This document shows, piece after piece, positions 7,791 to 15,673 of a stretch of DNA of 21,200 nucleotides. The notes under the pieces were generated by a model. The model did not search any database and was not told the DNA's origin. It was given only the letters and a program-made list of their open reading frames with translations. The translations under genes were made by a program, and so were the position numbers. Every line of letters begins with the position of its first letter. Position 1 is the stretch's first letter. The stretch comes from DATJUF01 sp035524095 (GTDB taxonomy: Bacteria > Desulfobacterota > Binatia > Binatales > Binataceae): positions 1-21,200 of the forward strand of contig DATKPK010000203.1 of NCBI GenBank assembly GCA_035524095.1. Reading direction: 5' to 3'.

Positions 7791-8596
7791 ATAACCTGCA
7801 CCGCGAGCTTGCCCCAATCTCAGATGGCGCTTGGGCTCAAATCGAAGAAGAAGCTGCTCGTACCCTTAAGCGGTACCTCGCCGGGCGGCGCGTGGTGGAC
7901 GTCAAAGGCCCGGAAGGCAGCATGCTGTCGGCAGTCGGCACTGGACATATAAAAAGTATCGAAGCACCGGGCGACGGTATCCTCGCGCGCCAACGCCAAG
8001 TGAAGCCTCTCGTCGAATTGCGCGTGCCATTTGTCCTGGATCGACAGGATATAGATGACGTCGAACGCGGCGCGAATGACTCGGATTGGCAGCCGCTCAA
8101 AGACGCTGCGAAGCGAATCGCTTTCGCTGAAGACCGCGCGATCTTCGAAGGCTATGCTGCAGCCGCGATCGAAGGCATCCGCCAAGGCACCAGCAACCCC
8201 ATAGGGACTTTGCCCAGTGATTCCATTCATTACCCAGACGCAATCGCTGAGGCACTAAGCCAGCTGCGCCTCGTCGGCGTCAACGGCCCCTACGCAGTCG
8301 TCATGGGGGCGGACGCATATACTGCATTAAGCGAGGCGAGTGACCACGGCTATCCGGTAATTCAGCATATCCAGCGGTTGGTTAACGACGAAATTATCTG
8401 GGCCGGAGCGATCGCTGGAGCATTCATCCTGACGACCCGTGGCGGCGATTTTGAATTACATCTCGGACAGGATGTATCGATTGGCTATTTGAGCCACTCA
8501 GATACGGCGGTCACTCTGTACTTGCAGGAGACACTGACGTTCCTGCTACTGACTACCGAGGCCGCTGTTGCGCTGAACCCTGCGGGTTCTAAGTAA
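7787..8596 (+). CDS. Family 1 encapsulin nanocompartment shell protein
   Basis: The 269-residue protein matches the size (about 265-270) and sequence pattern of family 1 encapsulins, which have the HK97 phage-capsid fold. The N-terminal LHRELAPISDGAWAQIEEEA helix lines the lumen and binds cargo. RYLAGRRVVDVKGP (29-42) and the E-loop region around GILARQRQVKPLVELRVPF (64-82) follow. The region near SEASDHGYPV (182-191) corresponds to the five-fold pore loop, and the C-terminal strand block is YLQETLTFLLLTTEAAV. By analogy with characterised shells of this length, 60 copies would assemble into a T=1 particle of about 24 nm. The adjacent DyP peroxidase, with which it overlaps by four bases, is its evident cargo. 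A hairpin terminator follows 48 bases after the stop. Confidence 0.96.
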   Translation: MNNLHRELAPISDGAWAQIEEEAARTLKRYLAGRRVVDVKGPEGSMLSAVGTGHIKSIEAPGDGILARQRQVKPLVELRVPFVLDRQDIDDVERGANDSDWQPLKDAAKRIAFAEDRAIFEGYAAAAIEGIRQGTSNPIGTLPSDSIHYPDAIAEALSQLRLVGVNGPYAVVMGADAYTALSEASDHGYPVIQHIQRLVNDEIIWAGAIAGAFILTTRGGDFELHLGQDVSIGYLSHSDTAVTLYLQETLTFLLLTTEAAVALNPAGSK

Positions 8597-8644
8597 GGCT
8601 ATCCTGCCCAATACGAGCTGCGATTAAAGGAACGCGTGCAGTTG

Positions 8645-8685
8645 TGGACGCCTCCACCGAATTGGTGGAGGCGTCCAATTTTATT
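8645..8685 (+). terminator. Intrinsic terminator after the DyP-encapsulin operon
   Basis: A perfect 14-bp inverted repeat, TGGACGCCTCCACC (8645-8658) with GGTGGAGGCGTCCA (8664-8677), encloses the loop GAATT and is followed by ATTTTATT. It terminates the plus-strand operon. The same hairpin begins 3 bases beyond the stop of the convergent binding-protein gene, so it may also protect that transcript's 3' end, although no T-run follows on the minus strand. Confidence 0.88.
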
Positions 8686-9766
8686 GGATTGAACCTTCGA
8701 CGCCGTCGAGGAAGAAGTTCATATTGACGATTTTATCTTCGGATAAACTTTGGCCGGCGGGAACGATTTCCTTGCCAGAAGCATCCTTGAGTGGTCCGAC
8801 AAAAACCTGCTTTTTGCCCGAAACGAAATCTTTTTCTGTATTCAATACGAGGGTCTGAACGTCAGGCGGAACCGCCGGCCCGAATGGCGCTAACTTGACC
8901 ATTCCGTCGGAGATACTGCCGACGATGTGATCAGGCTTCCAAGTGCCTTTCATTGCGGCACTTACCAGCTTCACTTCGGTCGGACCCCAATTGAAGATCG
9001 CTCCGGTGAGCCAGCCTTTAGGGGCGAATTTGCTGGCGTCGGATTCATAACCGGCAAAGTAGATGTGGTTGGTTTCGGCCACACGGGCAACCGGTATCGG
9101 GTTATCCTGGTGATCCGTGAGAACATCCGCGCCGATGCTAATGAGCTTTTGCGCGGCGGCGGATTCCTTGGGCGGATCGGCCCAATCGCCGGTGAAGATT
9201 ACGTAGGTTTTAACGGTAGGATTGACACTTTGAGCGCCGAGCTCAAAGGCGTTGATATTATTGAGAACCTGGGGAATCGGATGGGCGGCGACGTAACCGA
9301 GCTTACCGGTCTTAGTCATTTTCCCCGCCGTGATACCGCTTAGATAAACGGCTTGGTAGACGTCGGAAAAATAGGTTCCGACATTCGGATCGATCGCCTT
9401 GGGACCGCCGCAATGCTCGAAAATCACCTGATGATTTTCGCTGGCGAGCTTAACCATATCATTGTAATAGCCATAGCTGGTGGCGAAGATCATTTTGAAA
9501 TTGCCATTGATCATTCGCTCCATGACGCGGACGGCATCAGCGTTTTCAGGAACATTTTCGACGAACTGAGTAGTGACGCCAGGAACTTCTTTCTGAACCA
9601 TCAGGCGCGCCTGATTCTGCGCGTAGTTGTAGCCGTAATCGTCGACGGGGCCGACGTAAAGATAGCCGACTTTGAAATCATCAGCGTAGGCAAGCGGCTT
9701 GGCGAGCGTGATCGCGGCGATAGCTAGACCTGCCAGTCCCAGATACATGCCGAACTTGAGTCTCAC
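8681..9766 (-). CDS. BMP-family ABC transporter substrate-binding protein
   Basis: The mature protein (DDFKVGYLYVGPVDDYGYNY...) is a periplasmic binding protein of the BMP/Med family, which binds purine nucleosides or related compounds. Conserved landmarks include the early VGP.DD.GYN block, MIFATSYGYYNDM, FEHCGG and GKLGYVAAHPIP. I place the start at GTG 9766 rather than the longer upstream ATG. AAAGGA lies 6 bases before this GTG, and translation from it begins directly with a signal peptide (MRLKFGMYLGLAGLAIAAIT, then cleavage near AYA-DD), giving 361 residues. No lipobox Cys is present, which fits a soluble periplasmic protein. It is the last gene of the importer operon, 40 bases after the second permease. 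Confidence 0.92.
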   Translation of the reverse strand: MRLKFGMYLGLAGLAIAAITLAKPLAYADDFKVGYLYVGPVDDYGYNYAQNQARLMVQKEVPGVTTQFVENVPENADAVRVMERMINGNFKMIFATSYGYYNDMVKLASENHQVIFEHCGGPKAIDPNVGTYFSDVYQAVYLSGITAGKMTKTGKLGYVAAHPIPQVLNNINAFELGAQSVNPTVKTYVIFTGDWADPPKESAAAQKLISIGADVLTDHQDNPIPVARVAETNHIYFAGYESDASKFAPKGWLTGAIFNWGPTEVKLVSAAMKGTWKPDHIVGSISDGMVKLAPFGPAVPPDVQTLVLNTEKDFVSGKKQVFVGPLKDASGKEIVPAGQSLSEDKIVNMNFFLDGVEGSIQ

Positions 9767-9806
9767 GGATATTCCTTTCACGTCCTTCTGCTGAATTGAT
9801 AAGTGT

Positions 9807-10706
9807 TTAGAAACCGACTTCCGAAAATACATTTTTGAGCTCGCGCGGCATCACGTCCCGCTTGGAGTTGGCGAAGAAAGCCATCACGGCGAGCGCCACG
9901 ACGTAAGGAATCATGTCGAGCAGATAAGGCGAGACGTCGACGCCCGCCACTTGCAGTGTCATCGCGAGCACTTGCGCCGAGCCGTAAAGCAGGACAGCAG
10001 GCAAGACGTATAACGGTTCCCAAGTGGCGACGACCACCAATGCGACGGCGATCCATCCGGTGCCACGAGTCATCCCTTCGGACCACGAGCCGGAATAGGC
10101 CAAGGCGAGGGCGGCGCCGCCGAGGCCAGAGAGAAAGCCGTTGCAGAGAACGGTGCCCAATCGGATAGCGCGAACCGAGTAGCCGGCCACAAACACGGAA
10201 TCGGCGCTCGCTCCCGCAGCCTTAATCAGCGTGCCGAGACGCGTTCGGTAAAAGATATAAAGGACAACCGCAAAGACGATCAGAGCAACGATGTGGGCGG
10301 CATTGAAGTGAGAGACAAAAGTCCCGAGCGCACCAAATCCATGCGGCTGAAAATCGCTGAACGTGGGCGCTTTTTGACCAACCAGCGTCCTGCCGTAGAA
10401 GGCACTTACGCCGTAGCCGAGCAGATAGATCGCGAGGCCGCTAGTGATTTGATTGCGGCCTGCCATCACGACCATCAATGCGAAGAGAGATGAGATAGCG
10501 GCACCGAAGAGACCACCCGTGAGGAAGCCGAGCCATACGCTGTTGGTCGATAGAGCAACGTAATAGGAGCCGACGGCCCCGAGCAGCATCTGGCCTTCGA
10601 GGCCAAGATTGACCACGCCCGCGCGCTCACCGATCGTCTCGCCAAGGGTCGCGAGCATCACTGGAGTCGAAACGATGAAGACGGTGGCGGCAGCGTCGAG
10701 GATCAT
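9807..10706 (-). CDS. ABC transporter permease (BPD_transp_2, NupQ-like)
   Basis: The 299-residue polytopic membrane protein carries the family motif ERAGVVNLGLEGQM (27-40) at the first cytoplasmic coupling region, followed by repeated hydrophobic segments (for example AAHIVALIVFAVVLYIFY and YLLDMIPYVVALAVMAFFA). It is the second permease of a nucleoside-type ABC importer, pairing with the 10714-11739 gene to form the channel. The start ATG at 10706 lies 7 bases after the upstream stop, consistent with co-translation. The positive-inside C-terminal tail (NSKRDVMPRELKN) ends the protein. Confidence 0.92.
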   Translation of the reverse strand: MILDAAATVFIVSTPVMLATLGETIGERAGVVNLGLEGQMLLGAVGSYYVALSTNSVWLGFLTGGLFGAAISSLFALMVVMAGRNQITSGLAIYLLGYGVSAFYGRTLVGQKAPTFSDFQPHGFGALGTFVSHFNAAHIVALIVFAVVLYIFYRTRLGTLIKAAGASADSVFVAGYSVRAIRLGTVLCNGFLSGLGGAALALAYSGSWSEGMTRGTGWIAVALVVVATWEPLYVLPAVLLYGSAQVLAMTLQVAGVDVSPYLLDMIPYVVALAVMAFFANSKRDVMPRELKNVFSEVGF

Positions 10707-10713
10707 GATCCGT

Positions 10714-11739
10714 TTACGCCGCCGCCCGCTTCGGCATCCGCAGGAGGAGCGCCACGATTATGATGAGCGCCTCGATCACGATCCCGGTGGACGCTGGCAG
10801 ATTGGCGTCGAGTTGGAGCGCGTCGGCGGCCGAGAAAAGTCCGCCGAGCAACAGCGATGTTGCAATCAAGGCGATGAAATCATTGCGGGCAACCCAAGCG
10901 GCGACGAAACCGGCCATCATGTAGCCGGTATAAAAACCAGCCTGCAGCCGTCCTTCGACCAGAGTGGATTGGTAGATGCCAGCGAGGGCCGGAAAAATTC
11001 CAGCGATCGCCATCACGATTAGAGTCCAGCGTTGCGCGGGTATTTGCGCAAAGCGCGCGAGGCGCGGGTTGTGTAAGAGGAAGCGGGCGATGAGTCCGCC
11101 GCGCGTGTAAGTAAACCAGAAGACCAATGCGGCGACGGCGATCAGCGCGAGCATCACACTGGAGTTGACCTGAACCTTGGCGAGCGTGAAAACCGGCGGC
11201 ATCGCGTTCGCTGGATAAGGATTGGAAGTTGGCCAGTTGCCACTGCCAGGGGCTTCCCACGGGCCGTTGATCAGATATTCGAGAAAATCTACGGCGACGA
11301 AGTTGAGCATCAAGCTAGCGATCGTCTCGTTGACGTTGAGATAGGCACGTCCGGCTCCAATCAGAGCGCCCCACGCGGCCCCGCCCGCCATCGCGGCGAG
11401 CGTCATCAACGGCATCAGCACGGCGAACGAAGCGTTTGGCATCCAGAGGATGACTGCGGTACCGGCGACGGCCCCGGCGATCATCTCGCCTTCCGCGCCG
11501 ACATTGATCAGGCCCAGACGGGCCGGTAACGAGACAGCGAGCCCGCAAAGCAGAATCGTGACCGCGTTCAGCAGCGTCTGAGACAGCGAGAAGGCGCCAC
11601 CAAAGGCGTCGGAATACATTTGTCCGAACAACGTGCCGGGGTTGGCGCCGTTCATCAGGAAGAAGATCGCGGCCAGGACGAGCACACCCAGCGCGGGTGC
11701 GCCGACTTCGCGAAGGACGAATTCGAACCTATGCCGCAT
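10714..11739 (-). CDS. ABC transporter permease (BPD_transp_2, NupP-like)
   Basis: The 341-residue membrane protein has an N-terminal helix (GVLVLAAIFFLM), a large first periplasmic loop (about 30-50), and the BPD_transp_2 motif GLINVGAEGEM (76-86), matching the motif in its partner permease. Many further hydrophobic segments follow (e.g. VMLALIAVAALVFWF). It is slightly longer than its partner, as is usual for NupP-type subunits. Its ATG lies inside the last codons of the ATPase gene, giving an 11-base overlap and strong translational coupling. With the other permease it would form the heterodimeric pore for nucleosides or similar solutes. Confidence 0.92.
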   Translation of the reverse strand: MRHRFEFVLREVGAPALGVLVLAAIFFLMNGANPGTLFGQMYSDAFGGAFSLSQTLLNAVTILLCGLAVSLPARLGLINVGAEGEMIAGAVAGTAVILWMPNASFAVLMPLMTLAAMAGGAAWGALIGAGRAYLNVNETIASLMLNFVAVDFLEYLINGPWEAPGSGNWPTSNPYPANAMPPVFTLAKVQVNSSVMLALIAVAALVFWFTYTRGGLIARFLLHNPRLARFAQIPAQRWTLIVMAIAGIFPALAGIYQSTLVEGRLQAGFYTGYMMAGFVAAWVARNDFIALIATSLLLGGLFSAADALQLDANLPASTGIVIEALIIIVALLLRMPKRAAA

Positions 11740-13258
11740 GCTTACCGCCGGTCATGAGATTAAGCATCTCGTGAGCGTTGGCGCCGGCACGGTCGAAGGC
11801 GCCCGCCACTCGGCGATCGGCAACGACAAAAATGCGATCACAGTACTCACGCAGAACTTCGAGATCCTCGTGGATCAGGAGCACGCCTTTGCCGGCCGCG
11901 GCAGCCGCGCGCAGGTCGTTATGCACCAGTTCCTGCGTCGCAGGATCGAGACCCATGGTTGGATAGACTGCGATAACCGCATGCGCGTCATGGCCAAGCT
12001 CGCGCGCGACGACCAGCTTCTGCAGATTCCCGCCAGAGAGACCCCCCGCTGGGAGATGGAGTTGCGGCGGATGCACCTTCAAGTCGGTGACGCGATTGCG
12101 CAGACGGTCGGGCACGCGCGCATGCGTGCTGGAGAGCTTCAGAACCGACGGCAGATCGCGCAGATGGCGCACGAGCAGATTATCGGCCATCGAGAGCGCG
12201 GCAGCGATCGCGTTGTCGCGGGGCGCATGGGGGATATAGCCGATCCCGGGAAAGATACCGTTACTGAGGCGGCCGGAGACTTGCTCCCCGCCAACCTTGA
12301 TGGTGCCCGATCCGGCTGGCGCGAAGCCGGAGAGCATCGCTGCAAGTTCAGTTTGGCCTGAGCCGGAGATGCCGGCGATGCCGACCATCTCACCGCGCTT
12401 GATCGAAATCGCGAAATCGCGCCAACCGCTACCAGTCAATCCGCTGGCACTAAAGGCTTCCTGATCAGAGGGCGGCGGCCGGTCGCGCACCGCACCATTT
12501 CCGTTGCTGTTCACAGCCATCATGTCGGCTAGTAGCTCGCGGTCGGCGGAGTTGGCGCGGCGCTCCGATGCGAGCCGCGCCTTGCGCATCACAAGAACGC
12601 GATCGGCACATTCGCGCACATCACGAATTTTGTGCGTGATCAGTACGACCAGTACGCCCTTGGCTCGCTGCATCGCCAGATAGTCATAAAGGCGGCGCAT
12701 CTCGTGGTCGCCGAGGATGGCAGATGGCTCGTCGAGGATGAGGACGCGCGGCTCACACATGACGACCTTGACGACTTCGAGCAACTGGATCGTCGGAAGA
12801 TCAAACTCGAAGACACGCTTCTTGAAATCGACGCCCGGGACGAGTTGATTAGCCAAAGCAACGGTCGCCTCGGGCAGATCCCGGACGCTACGAGGCGTCA
12901 GCAGAGTGCTCGCACCTCGCATGCGCGGATCGAACATCATCAGATTCTCGAACAGCGGCAGCTCTGGAACGAGGCTCGGGCTCTGCATGACCATGAAGAT
13001 GCCGTGCTCGCGGGCGTCGCGGGGTGAGCGAATCTTGACCTCAGAGTCATCAAGCAGGACGCGGCCGGAATCGGCACTGTAATAGCCATACAGCACCTTC
13101 ATCAGCGTGCTTTTGCCCGCGCCATTCTCCCCGAGAAGCGCGGTGATTTCGCCCGGCGCTAGGTCTATAGATACGTCGTCGAGAGCGACGTTGTCGCCGA
13201 AACGCTTGCAGATGTGCTCGAGCTTAATGGCCGGTACTTTGAACTCGGCTGACGGCAT
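11729..13258 (-). CDS. ABC transporter ATP-binding protein with two ABC domains (NupO/RbsA-like)
   Basis: The 509-residue protein holds two fused nucleotide-binding domains. The first has Walker A GENGAGKST (43-51), a Q-loop around VMQSPSLVPELPLFENLMMF, and Walker B LILDEPSA (173-180). Its signature region reads FDLPTIQLLEVVKVV instead of the usual LSxGxxQ. The second has a degenerate Walker A GISGSGQTE (296-304) with no Lys, a canonical signature LSGGNLQK (407-414), and an altered Walker B ending in VYPTMGLDPAT. Unequal domains are normal in importers of the RbsA/NupO class, so probably only one composite ATP site is fully active. It heads the four-gene operon. The 501 bases upstream hold a terminator but no convincing promoter for it. 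Confidence 0.94.
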   Translation of the reverse strand: MPSAEFKVPAIKLEHICKRFGDNVALDDVSIDLAPGEITALLGENGAGKSTLMKVLYGYYSADSGRVLLDDSEVKIRSPRDAREHGIFMVMQSPSLVPELPLFENLMMFDPRMRGASTLLTPRSVRDLPEATVALANQLVPGVDFKKRVFEFDLPTIQLLEVVKVVMCEPRVLILDEPSAILGDHEMRRLYDYLAMQRAKGVLVVLITHKIRDVRECADRVLVMRKARLASERRANSADRELLADMMAVNSNGNGAVRDRPPPSDQEAFSASGLTGSGWRDFAISIKRGEMVGIAGISGSGQTELAAMLSGFAPAGSGTIKVGGEQVSGRLSNGIFPGIGYIPHAPRDNAIAAALSMADNLLVRHLRDLPSVLKLSSTHARVPDRLRNRVTDLKVHPPQLHLPAGGLSGGNLQKLVVARELGHDAHAVIAVYPTMGLDPATQELVHNDLRAAAAAGKGVLLIHEDLEVLREYCDRIFVVADRRVAGAFDRAGANAHEMLNLMTGGKHAA

Positions 13259-13759
13259 AGGGCTACCGATATGAATCTGAAGCGCGGCCGACGCGCCAGG
13301 TCAGCTCAGGGCGCCGCGTTAAACGATAGAGCCTAACGTTAACCTGATTGAATCTAACCACCAATCATCCTTTGAAACCGATACTGATTGCTGCATAGCC
13401 GGCTGCTATGACAGGCAGATTCGGTTGACAGTTGCTGTTAAGAGAGCAATCGATATGCCCTGCGCGTCTGAAACGGACTGAGTAGTTGCGCGCGTTGGCA
13501 TAAGACGAGAGGGCGAAGATGCCACCTCAAAGGGCAATTGCCTAAACGAGATACACTCGTGGTGTTCCGGTAAGGCAACTCGGATTTGATTGAGAGGTCA
13601 GAAAAAGGCAACGGCCGTGGAGGATTCCCTGATCTAAATCAGGTCATCCTGCCACTGCCGTTTCAGCTTTTGCGTATAATGCCGCTAAGAAAACGTTAAC
13701 GGCTTAACGGAGAACACCGCGAAGACGCCACGTATTTGGGCGTCATGCACTTTCGCTGC
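13259..13759. other. 501-bp gene-free spacer between the importer operon and the amidohydrolase
   Basis: No credible coding frame is seen. The stretch holds the amidohydrolase terminator (13601-13662), a TATAAT match at 13675-13680 without a good -35 partner, and two TAACGTTA/AACGTTAAC palindromic elements (near 13335 and 13690). The importer's minus-strand promoter should lie somewhere in 13259-13600, but I cannot point to a good -35/-10 pair. Confidence 0.5.
13601..13662 (-). terminator. Intrinsic terminator downstream of the amidohydrolase gene
   Basis: A long interrupted stem at 13610-13662 pairs AACGGC/GCCGTT, GTGG/CCAC, AGGAT/ATCCT and CCTGAT/ATCAGG around the loop CTAA, about 21 base pairs with small internal loops. 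On the minus strand it is followed within three bases by TTTTT (complement of 13602-13606). It lies about 98 bases after the amidohydrolase stop. Confidence 0.75.
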
Positions 13760-14944
13760 CTAGGCGGCGAGGCGCTTGGACTCATCGGCAGCGGTTGGCG
13801 GCTCGACTTTATAAAGCTGCAGTCCGTTCTCCCACAAAATCTTACGCTGCACTGATTCCTCACAGTCGGAGAGTCCGCCTTTGATACGGTCATGGACTTC
13901 TTGTCCATAGAGCGATGTCGGATGCGGAAAATCGGTTTCGAACATGATGTTGTCAGCACCGACTTTGTCGATCAGGCGGCGCGGAGCAATCTGCTCGAAC
14001 CAGTAACAAGCATAGACGTTGCGCTTGAAGTACTCGGACGGCATCCGATCAAACTCTGGATGTTCCTCCGCCACGCTGTTACCAGTGTACTGGTAGTCAA
14101 GCGCTTCAAGGACAAAGGGAATCCAGCCGATGCCGCTCTCGACCGAAACGAATTTGATTTTTGGGTAGCGCGCCAACACGCCTGAGAGCAGCAGGTCGGT
14201 GAGCTGCACGCCGTTGCGGAGGAAAATGTCCACGGCAAGTTCGGTGAATGCGGCCATCTTGCCGTACACTTTCATTTTGTTCTGCAGCAGACCCTCTTCC
14301 ATATTTCCTGAGCCGATATGGAAGCTGATAGGAAGGTCCAAATCGACGGCGACTTCCCACAGCGGATTCCAATGCGGATCGCCGATCAACGGCTTGCCAT
14401 AGTATTGCGGCTCGCCGGTGAAAAGGATTCCTCGATGGCCCATCGCCGCACAACGCCGAACTTCCTCGACTGCGGCGGCAACATCCCAGAATGGGATCGA
14501 GGTGATCGGCAGAAGGCGGCGCGAATCAGCCGACGCCCACTCGGTCTGCCAGTCATTGTAAATCTTCACGCAGGTGAGCATCAGTTCCGGGTCGCCCAAT
14601 TTCAGGAATTGTTGCGCGCCGAAGCCGCCAACGTTGGGGTACATGACCATCGCCCAGATGCCCATCTGGTCCATGTACTTGAGACGAGCCTTCGCATCGT
14701 ATGCGCCCGGATGCATTTCCTCGAAGGTCTTGGGTGGGTTCTTGAAAGTTCCGACACCGGCGGTAGCAGTCATCCCCGGATTCGCGAGCATCGATTTGCC
14801 ACCAACGACCCATGACATACGACCATTTTCGCTGGTCTCAATTCGCGGAACCCGATCGCGAAATGCAGCAGGCGCCCGGCTAGTCCAAAGGTCTGCACTT
14901 TCAGTGACGTGGGTATCGACATCGACAATGGTGTAACCGCTCAT
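13760..14944 (-). CDS. Metal-dependent amidohydrolase family protein (Amidohydro_2, ACMSD-like)
   Basis: The 394-residue protein belongs to the Amidohydro_2 (PF04909) group of TIM-barrel hydrolases and decarboxylases. The N-terminal VDVDTHVTE (7-15) gives the D-x-H variant of the strand-1 metal site (D10, H12). SFHIGSGN holds H209, SVESGIGWIPF (267-277) the strand-6 block, and MFETDFPHPTS (334-344) the catalytic/metal Asp338. Members hydrolyse or decarboxylate aromatic or heterocyclic acids in catabolic routes, and the length matches the roughly 390-residue soil-bacterial branch. The ATG at 14944 has AAGGGGAT spaced 6 bases upstream. It is transcribed alone, ending in a terminator. The substrate is not evident from the neighbours. 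Confidence 0.9.
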   Translation of the reverse strand: MSGYTIVDVDTHVTESADLWTSRAPAAFRDRVPRIETSENGRMSWVVGGKSMLANPGMTATAGVGTFKNPPKTFEEMHPGAYDAKARLKYMDQMGIWAMVMYPNVGGFGAQQFLKLGDPELMLTCVKIYNDWQTEWASADSRRLLPITSIPFWDVAAAVEEVRRCAAMGHRGILFTGEPQYYGKPLIGDPHWNPLWEVAVDLDLPISFHIGSGNMEEGLLQNKMKVYGKMAAFTELAVDIFLRNGVQLTDLLLSGVLARYPKIKFVSVESGIGWIPFVLEALDYQYTGNSVAEEHPEFDRMPSEYFKRNVYACYWFEQIAPRRLIDKVGADNIMFETDFPHPTSLYGQEVHDRIKGGLSDCEESVQRKILWENGLQLYKVEPPTAADESKRLAA

Positions 14945-15182
14945 AGTATCCCCTTACGCCTTAAATTTGTTTGTCAATCTTGGCCCAGATTCGCACCAAC
15001 ATCAGGCCATTTGCAAACGCCCGCCTTAACACTGTCGCCGTTCAAGACGGGGGTGGACTAATCTAAATATCGGACGGGCATCGCTGGCCGCCGATTATGA
15101 TCCGATACCCAGGACTTGGAGGCTTCACACCAATCCCACAAGCGACCTCGCGAGAGTCGACCGCGAGCGACCCATCAGCTGA

Positions 15183-15380
15183 TCACGCGAGATGGTATCC
15201 GCGAGGCAATTCGCGAACGCAAGGACCGCATAGTGACCAGATTTGTTCAAACGGCAGAATCTTCATGGCCGCTACCACAAGTTCATCGGGATCGTGACAA
15301 CGATCACAGATCTTTAGCGAATGAAGAAGGTGGTCGTTCGTGGCGTGATTGAGAGATGTAAATTCAACCGTGAGATCCAA
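15183..15380 (-). CDS. Small CxxC...CxxC protein, probable zinc-binding, unrecognised family
   Basis: The minus-strand frame encodes 65 residues with two cysteine pairs, ICDRC and LCGPC, 23 residues apart. This spacing is typical of a treble-clef or zinc-ribbon knuckle pair. The remainder (for example AAMKILPFEQIW between the pairs and RELPRGYHLA at the end) is soluble and mixed in charge. The start is TTG 15380, with AGAGG (complement of 15390-15394) nine bases upstream and a good promoter further up. I do not recognise the family. A regulatory, RNA-binding or protein-docking role would fit the fold, but that is only inference. The overlapping plus-strand frames (15097-15297 and 15116-15352) look less like protein. 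The 238 bases between it and the amidohydrolase start hold nothing else I can identify. Confidence 0.6.
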   Translation of the reverse strand: MDLTVEFTSLNHATNDHLLHSLKICDRCHDPDELVVAAMKILPFEQIWSLCGPCVRELPRGYHLA

Positions 15381-15461
15381 AATTTGTTACCTCTTTGAGT
15401 TGCAGTGCTAACCGAGAGTGGGCAACTGATGACTGTTAGTTAGCATCATTTAAGTAACGAT

Positions 15462-15490
15462 AGCATAACACCGCATATTAGGTTAGTCAA
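15462..15490 (-). promoter_or_regulatory. Sigma70-like promoter for the CxxC protein
   Basis: The minus strand reads TTGACT (complement of 15485-15490), a 17-base spacer, and TATGCT (complement of 15462-15467), matching 5/6 and 4/6 consensus bases. Transcription would start near 15454, leaving a leader of about 75 bases before TTG 15380. It lies in a clearly AT-rich stretch (about 15430-15545), unlike its surroundings. Confidence 0.55.
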
Positions 15491-15673
15491 GAACATCGAA
15501 CAGCGATATATAAGGCATAATAACGCCTGATAATTCAGATAGTAGGCAGTCAATGCGGAGTTACGATGGTCTTGAGCGGAAATAGTCCGCCTTCGCCCAT
15601 CCAGAAGTACCGTCGGCTTCTCGTAGGACTTTGCGCCGACTGAAGCCGCTTAAAAATGTGCGGCCCAGTGAAT

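Noticed and set aside
9353..9727. 124-residue plus-strand ORF opposite the binding protein
   Set aside because: It is antisense to the signal peptide and N-lobe of the BMP-family protein and shows no protein-like features of its own.
11633..12361. 242-residue plus-strand ORF
   Set aside because: It lies antisense to the well-supported ABC ATPase and permease genes, whose motifs (second signature, Walker B) are intact on the other strand.
13675..13680. TATAAT as a plus-strand promoter
   Set aside because: No matching -35 at 16-18 bases and no plus-strand gene downstream; it opens onto the antisense of the amidohydrolase.
14318..14815. 165-residue plus-strand ORF
   Set aside because: It is entirely antisense to the amidohydrolase, which has conserved metal ligands and a good ribosome binding site.
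15097..15352. Two overlapping plus-strand ORFs
   Set aside because: Their products are low-complexity Ser/Arg-rich or lack a ribosome binding site, and they oppose the minus-strand CxxC ORF, which has cysteine pairs, promoter and ribosome binding site.
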